NCBI RefSeq assembly: GCF_014204525.1
Contig: NZ_JACHLP010000001.1
Coordinates: 124,001-188,000 of the forward strand
Source: Roseateles oligotrophus
Lineage (GTDB): Bacteria > Pseudomonadota > Gammaproteobacteria > Burkholderiales > Burkholderiaceae_C
DNA: 64,000 nucleotides
Direction of reading: 5' to 3'
The notes under the pieces are model-generated. The model was given only the letters and a program-made list of their open reading frames with translations. It ran no database searches and was not told the origin of the DNA. Positions 19,344 through 29,225 of this stretch are shown here, one piece after another. The stretch's first letter is position 1. Every line of letters begins with the position of its first letter. The position numbers and the translations under genes were made by a program.

Positions 19344-20440
19344 ATAGCGCCCCCCGCTCCACCATCATCCCGGCCCCCGAGGCCCTGGCCACCCTGGCCG
19401 ATTTCAGCGCCATCATCGATGTGCGCAGCCCCGCCGAGTTTGCCGAGGACCACATCCCCGGCGCGCTGAACTGGCCGGTGCTGGATGACGAAGAGCGCCG
19501 CATCGTCGGCACGCTCTACAAAGACTCGCCCTTCGAGGCCCGCAAGCTGGGTGCGGCCCTGGTGGCGCGCAATATCGCCCGGCAGCTCGACACGCACGGC
19601 GCCGGCCTGCCGCGCCACTGGCGACCCCTGGTTTACTGCTGGCGCGGCGGCCAGCGCTCGGGCGCCATGCACTGGTTTCTGGGCCAGATCGGTTTCAAAT
19701 CGCGCCAGCTGGCCGGTGGCTACAAGGCCTACCGGGCCGAGGTGCGTGGCGCACTGGAGGCCCTGCCCGCGGGCCTCCAGCTGCAAGTGCTGTGCGGCCG
19801 CACCGGCAGCGGCAAGACCCGGCTCCTGCAGGCCCTGCGTGCGCAGGGCGGCCAGGTGCTGGATCTGGAGGCCCTGGCCGCCCACCGCGGCTCGGTGCTG
19901 GGCGCCCTGCCCGGGCAGGCCCAGCCCAGCCAGAAGGCCTTTGACAGCCGGCTTTGGCAAAGCCTGCGCGCCCTGGACCCCAGCCAGCCGATTTTTGTGG
20001 AAAGCGAGAGCCGCAAGATTGGCCAGTTACGTCTGCCCGAAGCCCTGCACCAGGCCATGCGCAACAGCCCGCACTGCTGCTGGGTGGAGATGCCCGAGGC
20101 CGCCCGGGTGCAGCTGCTGCTGGAGGACTACGGCCATTTCAGCCAGCAGGTCGAGAGCTTTTGCGGCCTGATCGACGGCCTGCTGGCGCTGCGCGGGCGG
20201 CAGAAGATCGCCGCCTGGCAGGCCCTGGCCCGCGCCGGCGATTTCGCCACCGTCTTCACCGAGCTGATGCGTGAGCATTACGACCCGGGCTACGAGAAAT
20301 CGCTCAGCGGCCACTACCCGAATTTGGCCCAGGCCCGCCGCATCGAGCTGGCCGATGGCGGCCAGGCGGCCCTGGCCGCCGCGGCGGCGGAACTGCTCAA
20401 TAATCCAGCGTCAAATCCCGGAGTTTCGCCTCCGGCTTGA
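19340..20440 (+). CDS. mnmH: tRNA 2-selenouridine synthase
   Basis: 366 residues from the ATG at 19340. An N-terminal rhodanese domain ([20 protein letters not shown], catalytic Cys in [11 protein letters not shown]) and a C-terminal P-loop domain (GRTGSGKT) together identify SelU/MnmH. It converts 2-thiouridine at the wobble position of Lys, Glu and Gln tRNAs via geranylated intermediates to 2-selenouridine, using selenophosphate. No selD or selA is in the window. It starts inside the glnD stop codon, so expression is coupled. Confidence 0.95.
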   Translation: MNSAPRSTIIPAPEALATLADFSAIIDVRSPAEFAEDHIPGALNWPVLDDEERRIVGTLYKDSPFEARKLGAALVARNIARQLDTHGAGLPRHWRPLVYCWRGGQRSGAMHWFLGQIGFKSRQLAGGYKAYRAEVRGALEALPAGLQLQVLCGRTGSGKTRLLQALRAQGGQVLDLEALAAHRGSVLGALPGQAQPSQKAFDSRLWQSLRALDPSQPIFVESESRKIGQLRLPEALHQAMRNSPHCCWVEMPEAARVQLLLEDYGHFSQQVESFCGLIDGLLALRGRQKIAAWQALARAGDFATVFTELMREHYDPGYEKSLSGHYPNLAQARRIELADGGQAALAAAAAELLNNPASNPGVSPPA

Positions 20441-20478
20441 TGTCGCTCAAGTCCACGGGCTTGTGCGGCTGGCACCAT

Positions 20479-20712
20479 CCTAGATTCAGTAGTTGAGCGA
20501 GCCCGAGGGGCTGGCGAGGCGGGTCGCTGGCAAGGCGCGCCGACGAAGCGGGCTCCTGCCCACGAGGAGAAGCAACGCCGCCAGCGGCCCGAAGCGCCAG
20601 ACCAGCGAGTTCGCAGCGTTCATCATCGGAGTGGTGAACAAAAATTTGGCACTAAGGTGTTGAACCAACAGGACTATCAAGGAAGGGCAAGCGGTCAACT
20701 GCTGAATCTAGG
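20479..20712. repeat. 234-bp inverted-repeat element, copy 1
   Basis: The ends are inverted repeats: CCTAGATTCAGTAGTTGA on the left, and TCAACTGCTGAATCTAGG on the right (17 of 18 paired). A second copy at 48564-48797 is the same length. About the first 105 bases and the last 22 align without gaps; the middle is diverged. The conserved part holds a GGGC-TCCT-GCCC hairpin. The middle holds a further hairpin (GTTCATCA and TGGTGAAC). It fills the spacer between mnmH and the DUF2189 gene. Open frames on it lack normal starts. It is MITE-like or a structured intergenic repeat. Confidence 0.75.
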
Positions 20713-20729
20713 ATCGCCCCCACCACATC

Positions 20730-21512
20730 ATGCCCATGCTCGAAACCGAAAAAGCCCTTGCGCAGTCCCGCCAGTTCGGGGTCAAGCCCATTCCCCTGCT
20801 GCGGCCCCTGGGCTGGCTGGCGCGGGGCTGGCAAGACCTGCTGCGCTGCCCCGGCGCCTCGCTGGCCCATGGCCTGCTGATGGCCCTCGTCGGCGCCCTG
20901 ATTCTGTGGCTGGCACGCGACCGCTTCTGGCTGCTGGCCGGCGCCTTCAGCGGCTTCCTGCTGGTGGCCCCCATCCTGGCCACCGGGCTTTACGTCATCA
21001 GCCGCGACATCGAGATGGGCCGCCAGCCCAGCTTGGGCTCGGTGCTGCGGGCCTGGCGGCCCCGCGATGGCCGCCTGGTCGTGTTCGGCGTGCTGCTGGC
21101 CTTTGCCGGCACCGGCTGGGTGATGACCTCGGCCTCGCTGATCACCGCGCTGGCGCCCCAGCCCATCCACAGCCCCAGCGATTTTGTGCAGCATGTGCTG
21201 CTCAACGAGAACTCCCATCTGTTTGAGATCTGGCTGGGCCTGGGCGCGCTGCTGGCCGCACCCATGTTTGCCTCCACCATGATCGCCGTGCCGCTCTTGC
21301 TGGACAGCCAGATCGGCATCCTGGGCGCCGTGTTCACCAGCTGGCGTGTGGTGATGGAATACCCGGCGCCGGTGGCGCTATGGGCGGCGCTGATCATGCT
21401 GCTGACCTTGCTGGGCATGGGCACGGCGATGTTGGGCCTGATCGTGATCCTGCCCTGGCTGGGCCATGCCAGCTGGCATGCCTACCGTGATCTGGTCAGG
21501 AAAGCCGAGTAG
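20730..21512 (+). CDS. DUF2189-family integral membrane protein
   Basis: 260 residues with about six TM helices: LAHGLLMALVGALILWLA, FWLLAGAFSGFLLVAPILATGLYVIS, LVVFGVLLAFAGTGWVM, IWLGLGALLAAPMFASTMIAVPLL, VALWAALIMLLTLLGMG and AMLGLIVILPWLG. RDIEMGRQPSLGSVL follows TM2. The family is annotated only as a putative membrane protein. An ATG at 20736 is an alternative start; no good ribosome-binding site precedes either. It is followed after 5 bases by a DUF2788 gene. Confidence 0.85.
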   Translation: MPMLETEKALAQSRQFGVKPIPLLRPLGWLARGWQDLLRCPGASLAHGLLMALVGALILWLARDRFWLLAGAFSGFLLVAPILATGLYVISRDIEMGRQPSLGSVLRAWRPRDGRLVVFGVLLAFAGTGWVMTSASLITALAPQPIHSPSDFVQHVLLNENSHLFEIWLGLGALLAAPMFASTMIAVPLLLDSQIGILGAVFTSWRVVMEYPAPVALWAALIMLLTLLGMGTAMLGLIVILPWLGHASWHAYRDLVRKAE

Positions 21513-21517
21513 TCCCT

Positions 21518-21727
21518 ATGTTTGGATACACCGAGCAGCAAATCGCCCAATTCGGGCTGACCTGGGGCGTTGGCGCCTTCATGGTCTATATGATTTTCAT
21601 CATCCTGCAGCTGGCCCGCGAGTCCAAGGCCGGCCGCTTCGGCACCTTTGTGCTGCTGCTGGCCCTGGGCTTTGGCATGATTGGCTTCATCGCCAAGGGC
21701 CTCATCAAGTGGTGGATGAATGGTTAA
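21518..21727 (+). CDS. DUF2788-family small membrane protein
   Basis: 69 residues with the family pattern EQIAQFGLTWGVGAF, a first TM helix (FMVYMIFIILQLA), the ESKAGRFGTFVLLLALGFGMIGF second TM helix, and a short basic-aromatic tail. The function is unknown. It overlaps the next gene by 8 bp, so it is likely cotranslated with the YitT-like protein. Confidence 0.85.
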   Translation: MFGYTEQQIAQFGLTWGVGAFMVYMIFIILQLARESKAGRFGTFVLLLALGFGMIGFIAKGLIKWWMNG

Positions 21728-22346
21728 GAGCCTGGGCGCCGTCAGCCGCAGCTTCAGGCATAGCAATTTCGAAGACGTCCAGGCCCTGATCACCGGCACC
21801 TTGTTCGTCGCCCTGGGCGTGGCCTTGTTCAAGCAGGCCGGCATGCTGACCGGTGGCACGGTGGGCATCGCCTTTCTGATCCACTACGCCAGCGGCTTGC
21901 CCTTCGGCGCCCTGTTCTTCGGCATCAACCTGCCCTTCTACTGGCTGGCCTATCGGCGCATGGGCCTGCCCTTCATGCTGAAAACCATGCTGGCGGTCGG
22001 CCTGATGTCCGTCCTGTCGGAGCTGCTGCCGCGCTGGATTCAGTTCAGCGCCCTCAATAGCTGGTTCGCCGCCATCGCCGGCGGTCTGCTGATCGGTGCG
22101 GGCATGCTGATCCTGTTCCGCCACCGGGCCTCGCTAGGCGGGCTCAATGTGCTGGTGCTCTATCTGCAGGAGAAAAAAGGCTGGCGCGCCGGCTATGTGC
22201 AGGCCGCGCTGGACGGCCTGATCCTGCTGGCCTCGCTGGCCTTTGTGGCGCCGGACCGGGTGGCCCTGTCCCTGCTGGGCATGGCGGCCATCAACGCGGC
22301 CCTGGTGGTCAACCACAGGCCGGGGCGGTATACGGCGGTGTCTTAA
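21720..22346 (+). CDS. YitT-family membrane protein
   Basis: 208 residues with five or six TM helices and the family signatures GTLFVALGVALFKQAGMLTGGTVGIAFL, PFYWLAYRRMG and a Gly-rich GLLIGAGMLILFRHRASLGGLNVL. Members are poorly characterised inner-membrane proteins. The stop TAA is followed at once by a long hairpin (22347-22461). It is convergent with the S9 peptidase. Confidence 0.85.
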   Translation: MVKSLGAVSRSFRHSNFEDVQALITGTLFVALGVALFKQAGMLTGGTVGIAFLIHYASGLPFGALFFGINLPFYWLAYRRMGLPFMLKTMLAVGLMSVLSELLPRWIQFSALNSWFAAIAGGLLIGAGMLILFRHRASLGGLNVLVLYLQEKKGWRAGYVQAALDGLILLASLAFVAPDRVALSLLGMAAINAALVVNHRPGRYTAVS

Positions 22347-22461
22347 GGACTCATACGGTTTTGCATTCAAGCGCAGAACAAGGCGGCTTGCCGCTGACTG
22401 TGCTGTAGCACGGCAAGGCAAGCCAACACGGTTATGCGGTTGAAGGCGAAACCGTCTCAGT
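22347..22461. repeat. Long imperfect hairpin between convergent stop codons
   Basis: GGACTCATACGGTTTTGC right after the yitT stop pairs with the reverse complement of GCGAAACCGTCTCAGTCC at the other end. The arms continue inward for about 45 bases with several mismatches, including TTCAA, CGCA and GGCTTGCC matches. The right end includes the TGA stop of the S9 peptidase (GGACTGAGACGG on the minus strand). It could act as a bidirectional terminator or be a mobile palindromic unit. Confidence 0.65.
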
Positions 22462-24631
22462 CCGTCAGGCCCCATTGCTGCAGCATGAAGGCATAGACCT
22501 TGGCCCGCTCCTTCATGCCGTCAAAGCGCCCGGACGCGCCGCCATGGCCGGCCGTCATATTGATGTCGAACAGCAGGGGTACCTCCGGGTTGCTCTTGAG
22601 CGTGCGCAGCTTGGCCACGTATTTGGCCGCCTCCCAGTAGGGCACCTGGCTGTCGTTCAAGCCGGTGCGGGCCAGGATGGCCGGGTAGGCACCGGGCTTG
22701 AGATTGTCGTAAGGGCTGTAGGCCCGCATCCAGCGGTATTGCTCGGCGATCTTGGGGTTGCCCCACTCGATGAACTCCTCGGTGGTCAGCGGCAGGCTTT
22801 CGTCCAGCATGGTATTGATCACGTCCACAAACGGCACCTCGGCCACCACGGCCTTGTAGAGATCGGGGCGCAGATTCGTCACCGCCCCCATCAAGAGCCC
22901 ACCGGCGCTGCCGCCGCTGATGATGAGCTGGGCCGGCTCGGTAAAGCCCTGGGCCACCAAGGCCTCGCTGGCGGCGATGAAGTCGGTGAAGGTATTCATC
23001 TTCTTGGCCAGCTTGCCCTCCAGATACCAGCGCCGCCCCAGATCACCGCCGCCACGCACATGGGCGACGGCGATGATCACGCCGCGCTCCAGCAAGGACA
23101 GGCCCGGCAATGAAAAGCGCGGGTCGGAGGAGCTGCCGTAACTGCCATAACCCTGCAACAGCAGGGGCTGCGGGCCCTGGCGGCGCAGCGGCTTGGCCCA
23201 GACCAGGGAGACCGGCACCTGGGTGCCGTCCGCCGCCTGCGCCCAGATGCGGCGGGTCTCATAACGGCCGGCCTCATAGCCGCCCTGCACCGGCTGGCGC
23301 TTGAGCAGGCTGAGCTTGCGGCTGGCAAAGCCGTAGTCGTAGACCGAGACCGGCGTGGTCATGGACTGATAGCTCAGGCGCAGGCTGGGGCTGTCGTACT
23401 CCCGATTGAGGCCGCGGTTGCTGGTGGCGGTGTAGACCGCTTGTTCAAACGGGATGTCTTGCGGTTTGAAGCGCGCATGTTCATAAACCCGCAGCTTGAC
23501 CGAACCCTGCTCGCGCAGCTGCACGGCCAGATGGGTCTTGAACATGGTGATGCTCTCCAGCATGGCCTCATCGCGATGCGCCAGCAGCTCCTGGGCCGCG
23601 GCCAGTTGCCGGGGCTGCAGAGGCAGGCGCCGGAGATCCGGCAGGGGCAGACGCGCCAAGCGGAAATTGGGGCCGCGGTCATTGCTGAGCAGATAAAGCT
23701 GGCCCTCGCGATGCTCGACCGCATACTCCAGGCCCGGCTTGCGCGCCAGCAGCAGCGCCCAGTCGCCCAGGGGCTGGCGGCTGGGCAGGAGCCTGACCTC
23801 GCTGGCGTCCTTGGAACGGCTGATCAGGCTAAGGAAACGCCCGTCGGCCGTGTTCGACAGCTCCAGGTTGTAGAGCGGGTCCTTGTCTTCATAAACAAGA
23901 ACGTCGGGCGCGCTGCCGTCCAGGGCATGGCGCCACAGGCGGTCGCGCCGCTTGGCCGCGTTGCTGGTGATGTAGAAAAGATAGCGGCCGTCGGCCGACC
24001 ACTGCAGCGAGGCCACTTGCTGCGCCCGCCAGCCCAGGTCCTGAGCGCTGGCCAGATCGCGGATCTTCAGCTCGAAGTCGCGCGCGCCGGAGTCGTCGGT
24101 CGTGTAGGCCAGGCGCTTGCCGTCCGGGCTGACCATCATGCCGCCCAGGGCCATGAATTTGCGGCCCCGGGCCAGCTCGTTCATGTCCAGCAAGACCTGC
24201 TCGGCGGCAGCGGCATCAAAGCTGCGCGCAGGCCCCTGGGCCGGCCGGCGGATGAAGACCGGGTACTGCGCGCCCTCGACGGTACGGCTGGAATACCACC
24301 AAGCCCCCTCGCGCACCGGCACGGCCTCGTCCTTTTGCTGGACGCGGCCCAGCATCTCCTGGTAGAGCCGCTCCTGCAGGCCGGCCAGGGGCTGGAACCA
24401 GGCGGCGGTATAGGCGCTCTCGGCATTCAGATGCGCCATCACCTCGGGCCGCTCCTTCTCGCGCAGCCAGAAGAAGTCGTCGATACGGGTATCGCCATGG
24501 ATGCTGACGTCCTTGGGCCGGCGCTCGGCCATGGGCGGCTGGGCCAGCAGGGCCGTCGCCTGCGCCAGCAGCAGCGCAAGGAACAGCGGGGCGAGCAGGC
24601 GACGGCCTGCGAACTTGGCTAGCAATATCAA
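22457..24631 (-). CDS. S9 family prolyl oligopeptidase / oligopeptidase B-like, exported
   Basis: 724 residues. An N-terminal signal peptide (LLAPLFLALLLAQATALLA) makes it periplasmic, unlike classical cytosolic PtrB. A seven-bladed propeller region follows (DDFFWLREKERPEVMAHLNAE start). The C-terminal alpha/beta hydrolase domain has nucleophile Ser near 571 in GGSAGGLLMG, Asp in GLNDSQVPYWE, and His in GHGGASGR. It probably cleaves short peptides after Pro or basic residues; specificity is not certain. The start is a TTG at 24631 preceded by GGGAG. It is 56 bp downstream of the arylformamidase-like gene. Confidence 0.88.
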   Translation of the reverse strand: MILLAKFAGRRLLAPLFLALLLAQATALLAQPPMAERRPKDVSIHGDTRIDDFFWLREKERPEVMAHLNAESAYTAAWFQPLAGLQERLYQEMLGRVQQKDEAVPVREGAWWYSSRTVEGAQYPVFIRRPAQGPARSFDAAAAEQVLLDMNELARGRKFMALGGMMVSPDGKRLAYTTDDSGARDFELKIRDLASAQDLGWRAQQVASLQWSADGRYLFYITSNAAKRRDRLWRHALDGSAPDVLVYEDKDPLYNLELSNTADGRFLSLISRSKDASEVRLLPSRQPLGDWALLLARKPGLEYAVEHREGQLYLLSNDRGPNFRLARLPLPDLRRLPLQPRQLAAAQELLAHRDEAMLESITMFKTHLAVQLREQGSVKLRVYEHARFKPQDIPFEQAVYTATSNRGLNREYDSPSLRLSYQSMTTPVSVYDYGFASRKLSLLKRQPVQGGYEAGRYETRRIWAQAADGTQVPVSLVWAKPLRRQGPQPLLLQGYGSYGSSSDPRFSLPGLSLLERGVIIAVAHVRGGGDLGRRWYLEGKLAKKMNTFTDFIAASEALVAQGFTEPAQLIISGGSAGGLLMGAVTNLRPDLYKAVVAEVPFVDVINTMLDESLPLTTEEFIEWGNPKIAEQYRWMRAYSPYDNLKPGAYPAILARTGLNDSQVPYWEAAKYVAKLRTLKSNPEVPLLFDINMTAGHGGASGRFDGMKERAKVYAFMLQQWGLTD

Positions 24632-24687
24632 TTTCTCTCCCTCGCATGACCATGAGCGGTCAAAACATAATTCTCAATTCAAGCGCA

Positions 24688-25557
24688 TCACAGCAGCGGG
24701 CTGTACCAGCGCAAGTCCAGCAGCTTGCGCGCCAGCAGATGCAGGCGGCCCGCCGGGTCGGCCAGATTGTGCAGGATGTCAAAGTGGTTGCAGCCCGGTA
24801 CTTCCTCGCAGATGGGCACGGCACGCGCCCCCCAGGCCTGGCGCAGCAGCCGGTTCTGGCGCTTGAATTCCTCGCTCTCCAAGCCGCCCACCACGGTGTA
24901 GACGGGTGCCAGCGGCGCCGGGAAATGCACCGGGCTCAGGCGCCGCACGGCCTGGGCATCGAGTTGCAGATCCGCCTGCAGAAACGGCGTCTGCCGGATC
25001 GGCGCCAGATCATGCAGGCCGGAGATGCTGAGCACCCCTTTGATCAGCTGGCGCGGCAGGTCGGCGCCGACGGCCTTCCAATCGCAGCAGGCCAGCATGC
25101 TGGCCAGATGGCCGCCGGCCGAGTGGCCCAGCAGGATGATTCGATTCGGGTCGCCGCCATACTCGGCCACATTTCGCCACAGCCAGGCCAGGGCCTGGGT
25201 GAGTTGCAAGGGGATGCGGTCCAGGCCGACCGCGGGGCAGAGGCCGTAATTGGGCAGGGCCACCAGCGCCCCTTCTTCGGTGAAGCCGCTGGCCAGAAAG
25301 GACAGGTCCGATTTGTCCAGCGAGCGCCACCAGCCGCCGTGCAGCACGACCAGCACCGGCGCCGCGGAGGCCTCGGTGGGGAACAGGTCCAGACGCTCGC
25401 TGGCGGCCTCGCCATAAGCCAGATCGAGCAGGCAGGGCGAGTACTGCCGCACAAAGCGGGAGGTGCTGGCCCAGCGGTCCAGCAGGACGGCGCTGTCGGC
25501 CACGCGGGCACGGTTGTTGTACTGGGCGTCAAACCAGGCGGGCGAGCGAGCTGACAT
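24688..25557 (-). CDS. Alpha/beta hydrolase, arylformamidase (kynurenine formamidase)-like
   Basis: 289 residues. The oxyanion motif HGGWW at 73-77 and nucleophile S146 in GHSAGGH are typical of the KynB/AFMID-type alpha/beta hydrolases that hydrolyse N-formylkynurenine. The late Asp and His are probably in GGLESEEFK and NHFDIL. GGAGGA precedes the ATG at 25557. No other kynurenine pathway gene is nearby, so a general esterase is possible. Confidence 0.8.
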   Translation of the reverse strand: MSARSPAWFDAQYNNRARVADSAVLLDRWASTSRFVRQYSPCLLDLAYGEAASERLDLFPTEASAAPVLVVLHGGWWRSLDKSDLSFLASGFTEEGALVALPNYGLCPAVGLDRIPLQLTQALAWLWRNVAEYGGDPNRIILLGHSAGGHLASMLACCDWKAVGADLPRQLIKGVLSISGLHDLAPIRQTPFLQADLQLDAQAVRRLSPVHFPAPLAPVYTVVGGLESEEFKRQNRLLRQAWGARAVPICEEVPGCNHFDILHNLADPAGRLHLLARKLLDLRWYSPLL

Positions 25558-25577
25558 GGGCAGTCCTCCAGGGCTGG

Positions 25578-25607
25578 AAAAGAAATCGGCGCATGGGCGC
25601 CGATTTC
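25578..25607 (-). terminator. Rho-independent terminator of the glycerol operon
   Basis: On the minus strand an 11-bp perfect stem (GAAATCGGCGC and GCGCCGATTTC) with a 4-base loop runs into TTTCTTTT. It lies about 200 bases after glpV and before the next minus-strand gene. Confidence 0.85.
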
Positions 25608-25663
25608 ACCAAATTTCCAAGCCGCTGAGTCAGCGGATTAGCCCGGCCAGGTTCGGGCACGCC

Positions 25664-25806
25664 TCAGAGGCTGAGAACTTTTGTAGCGAGCGGTCGTCAG
25701 GCTAGGCGGACGGAGCACAGGAACCGGAACGTACTCCCTGTACGTGAGGATTCCGAGCACCGCCCAACGACGCTTGGCGGCCGCGCAGTAAAAAGTTCTC
25801 ATCCTC

Positions 25807-25809
<3 letters not shown>
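25664..25809 (-). mobile_element. 140-bp stop-codon-linked inverted-repeat element, copy 1 (after glpV)
   Basis: The core is 25667-25806 (140 bp), with ends GAGGATGAGAACTTTT and AAAAGTTCTCAGCCTC on the minus strand. TGA flanks both ends in the same direction; the first is the glpV stop codon. An inner hairpin (CGTAC-TCCCT-GTACG, within GGAA...TTCC) marks the centre. It is the same size as, and nearly identical to, copies at 27643-27788 and 37659-37804. It looks like a MITE with a 3-bp TGA target duplication. Confidence 0.85.
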
Positions 25810-27552
<1,743 letters not shown>

Positions 27553-27642
27553 GCTTGTCTCCATCTTGCGTGTTGTCAGCCCCCGGACCGGGATTCAATA
27601 GACACGGCCCCGGGGACGCGGGCCGAATCCTTGGCTACGGAA

Positions 27643-27788
27643 TCAGAGGGTGAGAACTTTTGTCGCGAGCGGTCGTCAGGCTAGGCGGACGGAGCGCAGG
27701 AACCGGAACGTACTCCCTGTACGTGAGGATTCCGAGCACCGCCCAACGACGCATGGCGACCGCGCAGTAAAAAGTTCTCACCCTCTCA
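27643..27788 (-). mobile_element. 140-bp stop-codon-linked inverted-repeat element, copy 2 (between glpU and glpV)
   Basis: The core is 27646-27785, 140 bp, with ends GAGGGTGAGAACTTTT and AAAAGTTCTCACCCTC. TGA flanks both sides on the minus strand; the first is the glpU stop codon. It has the same orientation as copy 1, so glpV sits between two direct copies about 1.98 kb apart. It differs from copy 3 at only a few positions. Confidence 0.9.
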
Positions 27789-28094
27789 GCCTTTTTTCAA
27801 GATCAGCCCCAGCACGGCCATGGACAGCACAAAGCTGATCCACACCGTGGGCTCGCTCTCCAGCGAAAACCATTCCATGGCCTTGGCCGACAGGCCCACA
27901 AAGGCCAGATTGATATAGGCCGCCGCCAGCAGGCCCACAAAGAGCCGGTCGCCGCGCGTGGTCTTCATCGGCAGCCAGCCTTTGCGCAGCAGCGTCGGTG
28001 ACTTGATCTCCCAGATCGTCATGCCTACCAGCATCAGCGCGATGCAGCAGAAAAACACGGCGACGGGGGTGGTCCAGACCATCCAGTCAAACAT
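27786..28094 (-). CDS. glpU: DUF2160 small membrane protein of the glycerol ABC importer
   Basis: 102 residues with three TM helices (VAVFFCCIALMLVGMTIW, DRLFVGLLAAAYINLAFVGL, PTVWISFVLSMAVLGLIL). DUF2160 proteins accompany GlpSTPQV-type glycerol ABC systems, where the gene is called glpU; its exact role is not settled. It is separated from glpQ by a 315-bp palindromic spacer and from glpV by an element copy, unlike the tight spacing upstream. The stop TGA doubles as the element flank. Confidence 0.85.
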   Translation of the reverse strand: MFDWMVWTTPVAVFFCCIALMLVGMTIWEIKSPTLLRKGWLPMKTTRGDRLFVGLLAAAYINLAFVGLSAKAMEWFSLESEPTVWISFVLSMAVLGLILKKG

Positions 28095-28409
28095 TTGCTG
28101 GCTCCTTCAAATTTGCTGAAGAGCGGGTGGCGATCAAGTCGACTGGGTGCTCTGCACCGCTCATGTCCTCCGTCGGCTTCGCCTCCTCCCCCTTTACTTC
28201 GCTATGCAGAACACCCAGCCGACCTGATCGAGCAACAGCGGCTTTGCATTGGTTCGACGAAGACGCCCGAACGCCAAGCGGCTTGGGGCCTTGCTGAAGC
28301 GAAGTCAAGGAGGAGGCGGCGCCAGCCGCCGGGGGACATGAGCGGAAGCAATGCCCTAAGTCGCTTGGCCAGCGCAAGCTACCCCTTCCAATGCGAATGC
28401 GAAGTTCCA
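28095..28409. repeat. 315-bp palindromic spacer between glpQ and glpU
   Basis: Two inverted repeats interleave. The first pair, 28131-28155 with 28206-28230, matches at 22 of 25. The second pair is 28157-28202 with 28299-28345 (CCGCTCATGTCC...GACTTCGC type arms, about 85 percent). A pair-one hairpin encloses one arm of pair two, so both cannot form as simple stems. No credible gene is present; open frames across it have no family features. It is likely a dispersed repeat or composite of two. Confidence 0.65.
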
Positions 28410-29225
28410 TCACACCCGCCCCATCGCGAAGCCCTTGGCGATGTAGTGGCGCACAAACCAGATGACGATGGCGCCCGGCACAATGGTCAGGGTGCCGGCC
28501 GCGGCCAGGGTGGCCCAGTCCATGCCGGAGGCGCTGACGGTGCGGGTCATGATGGCGACGATGGGCTTGGCATTGACGCTGGTCAGCGTGCGCGCCAGCA
28601 GCAGCTCCACCCAGGAAAACATAAAGCAGAAAAAAGCGGCCACGCCGACCCCGGCCTTGATCAGAGGCAGGAAGATGGTGGCGAAAAAGCGCGGGAAGGA
28701 ATAACCGTCGATATAAGCGGTTTCATCGATCTCGCGCGGGATGCCGCTCATGAATCCCTCCAAAATCCACACCGCCAGCGGCACGTTGAAGAGCAGATGC
28801 GCCATAGCCACGGCGATATGCGTGTCCATCAGGCCCAGCGTGGTGTAGAGCTGGAAGAAGGGCAGCAGGAAGACGGCCGGCGGCGTCATGCGATTGGTCA
28901 GCAGCCAGAAGAACACATGCTTGTCGCCCAGAAAGCTGTAGCGGCTGAAGGCATAGGCGGCCGGCAGGGCTACGCTGACGGAGATCAGCGTGTTGATGCC
29001 CACATAGAGCAGGCTGTTGAGATAGCCCGAGTACCAGGACTCATCGGTGAAGATGGTCCTGTAGCTGGCCAGGGAGAAATGCTGGGGGAAGAAGCTGAAG
29101 CTGGACAGGATCTCCTCATTCGTCTTGAAGCTCATATTGACCATCCAGTAGATGGGCAGCAGGGCAAAGACCAGATAGGCGATCAGGAATAGCGTACGTT
29201 TCTTGAAGCGGCTGTCCTCATGCAT
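28410..29225 (-). CDS. glpQ: Glycerol ABC transporter permease (MalG-like)
   Basis: 271 residues with six TM helices from TLFLIAYLVFALLPIYWMV to GTLTIVPGAIVIWFV. The cytoplasmic coupling motif of binding-protein-dependent permeases is EGFMSGIPREIDETAYIDG, with the EAA-loop Gly conserved. It forms the inner-membrane channel with GlpP. It overlaps glpP by 8 bp. Confidence 0.92.
   Translation of the reverse strand: MHEDSRFKKRTLFLIAYLVFALLPIYWMVNMSFKTNEEILSSFSFFPQHFSLASYRTIFTDESWYSGYLNSLLYVGINTLISVSVALPAAYAFSRYSFLGDKHVFFWLLTNRMTPPAVFLLPFFQLYTTLGLMDTHIAVAMAHLLFNVPLAVWILEGFMSGIPREIDETAYIDGYSFPRFFATIFLPLIKAGVGVAAFFCFMFSWVELLLARTLTSVNAKPIVAIMTRTVSASGMDWATLAAAGTLTIVPGAIVIWFVRHYIAKGFAMGRV

Noticed and set aside
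20486-20698. 70-codon minus frame within the 234-bp element, with a related frame at 48565-48783
   Set aside because: The shared LAALLLLVGRSPL stretch follows from the conserved DNA. The start would be a TTG in the inverted repeat, and the rest of the two peptides differs.
27650-27838. 62-codon frame within the 140-bp element
   Set aside because: Recurs only because the element sequence is conserved (RTFVASGRQARRTER-type peptide). No ribosome site; it runs into glpU.
28087-28413. 108-codon minus frame between glpQ and glpU
   Set aside because: It overlaps the palindromic arms and has no family features or convincing start.
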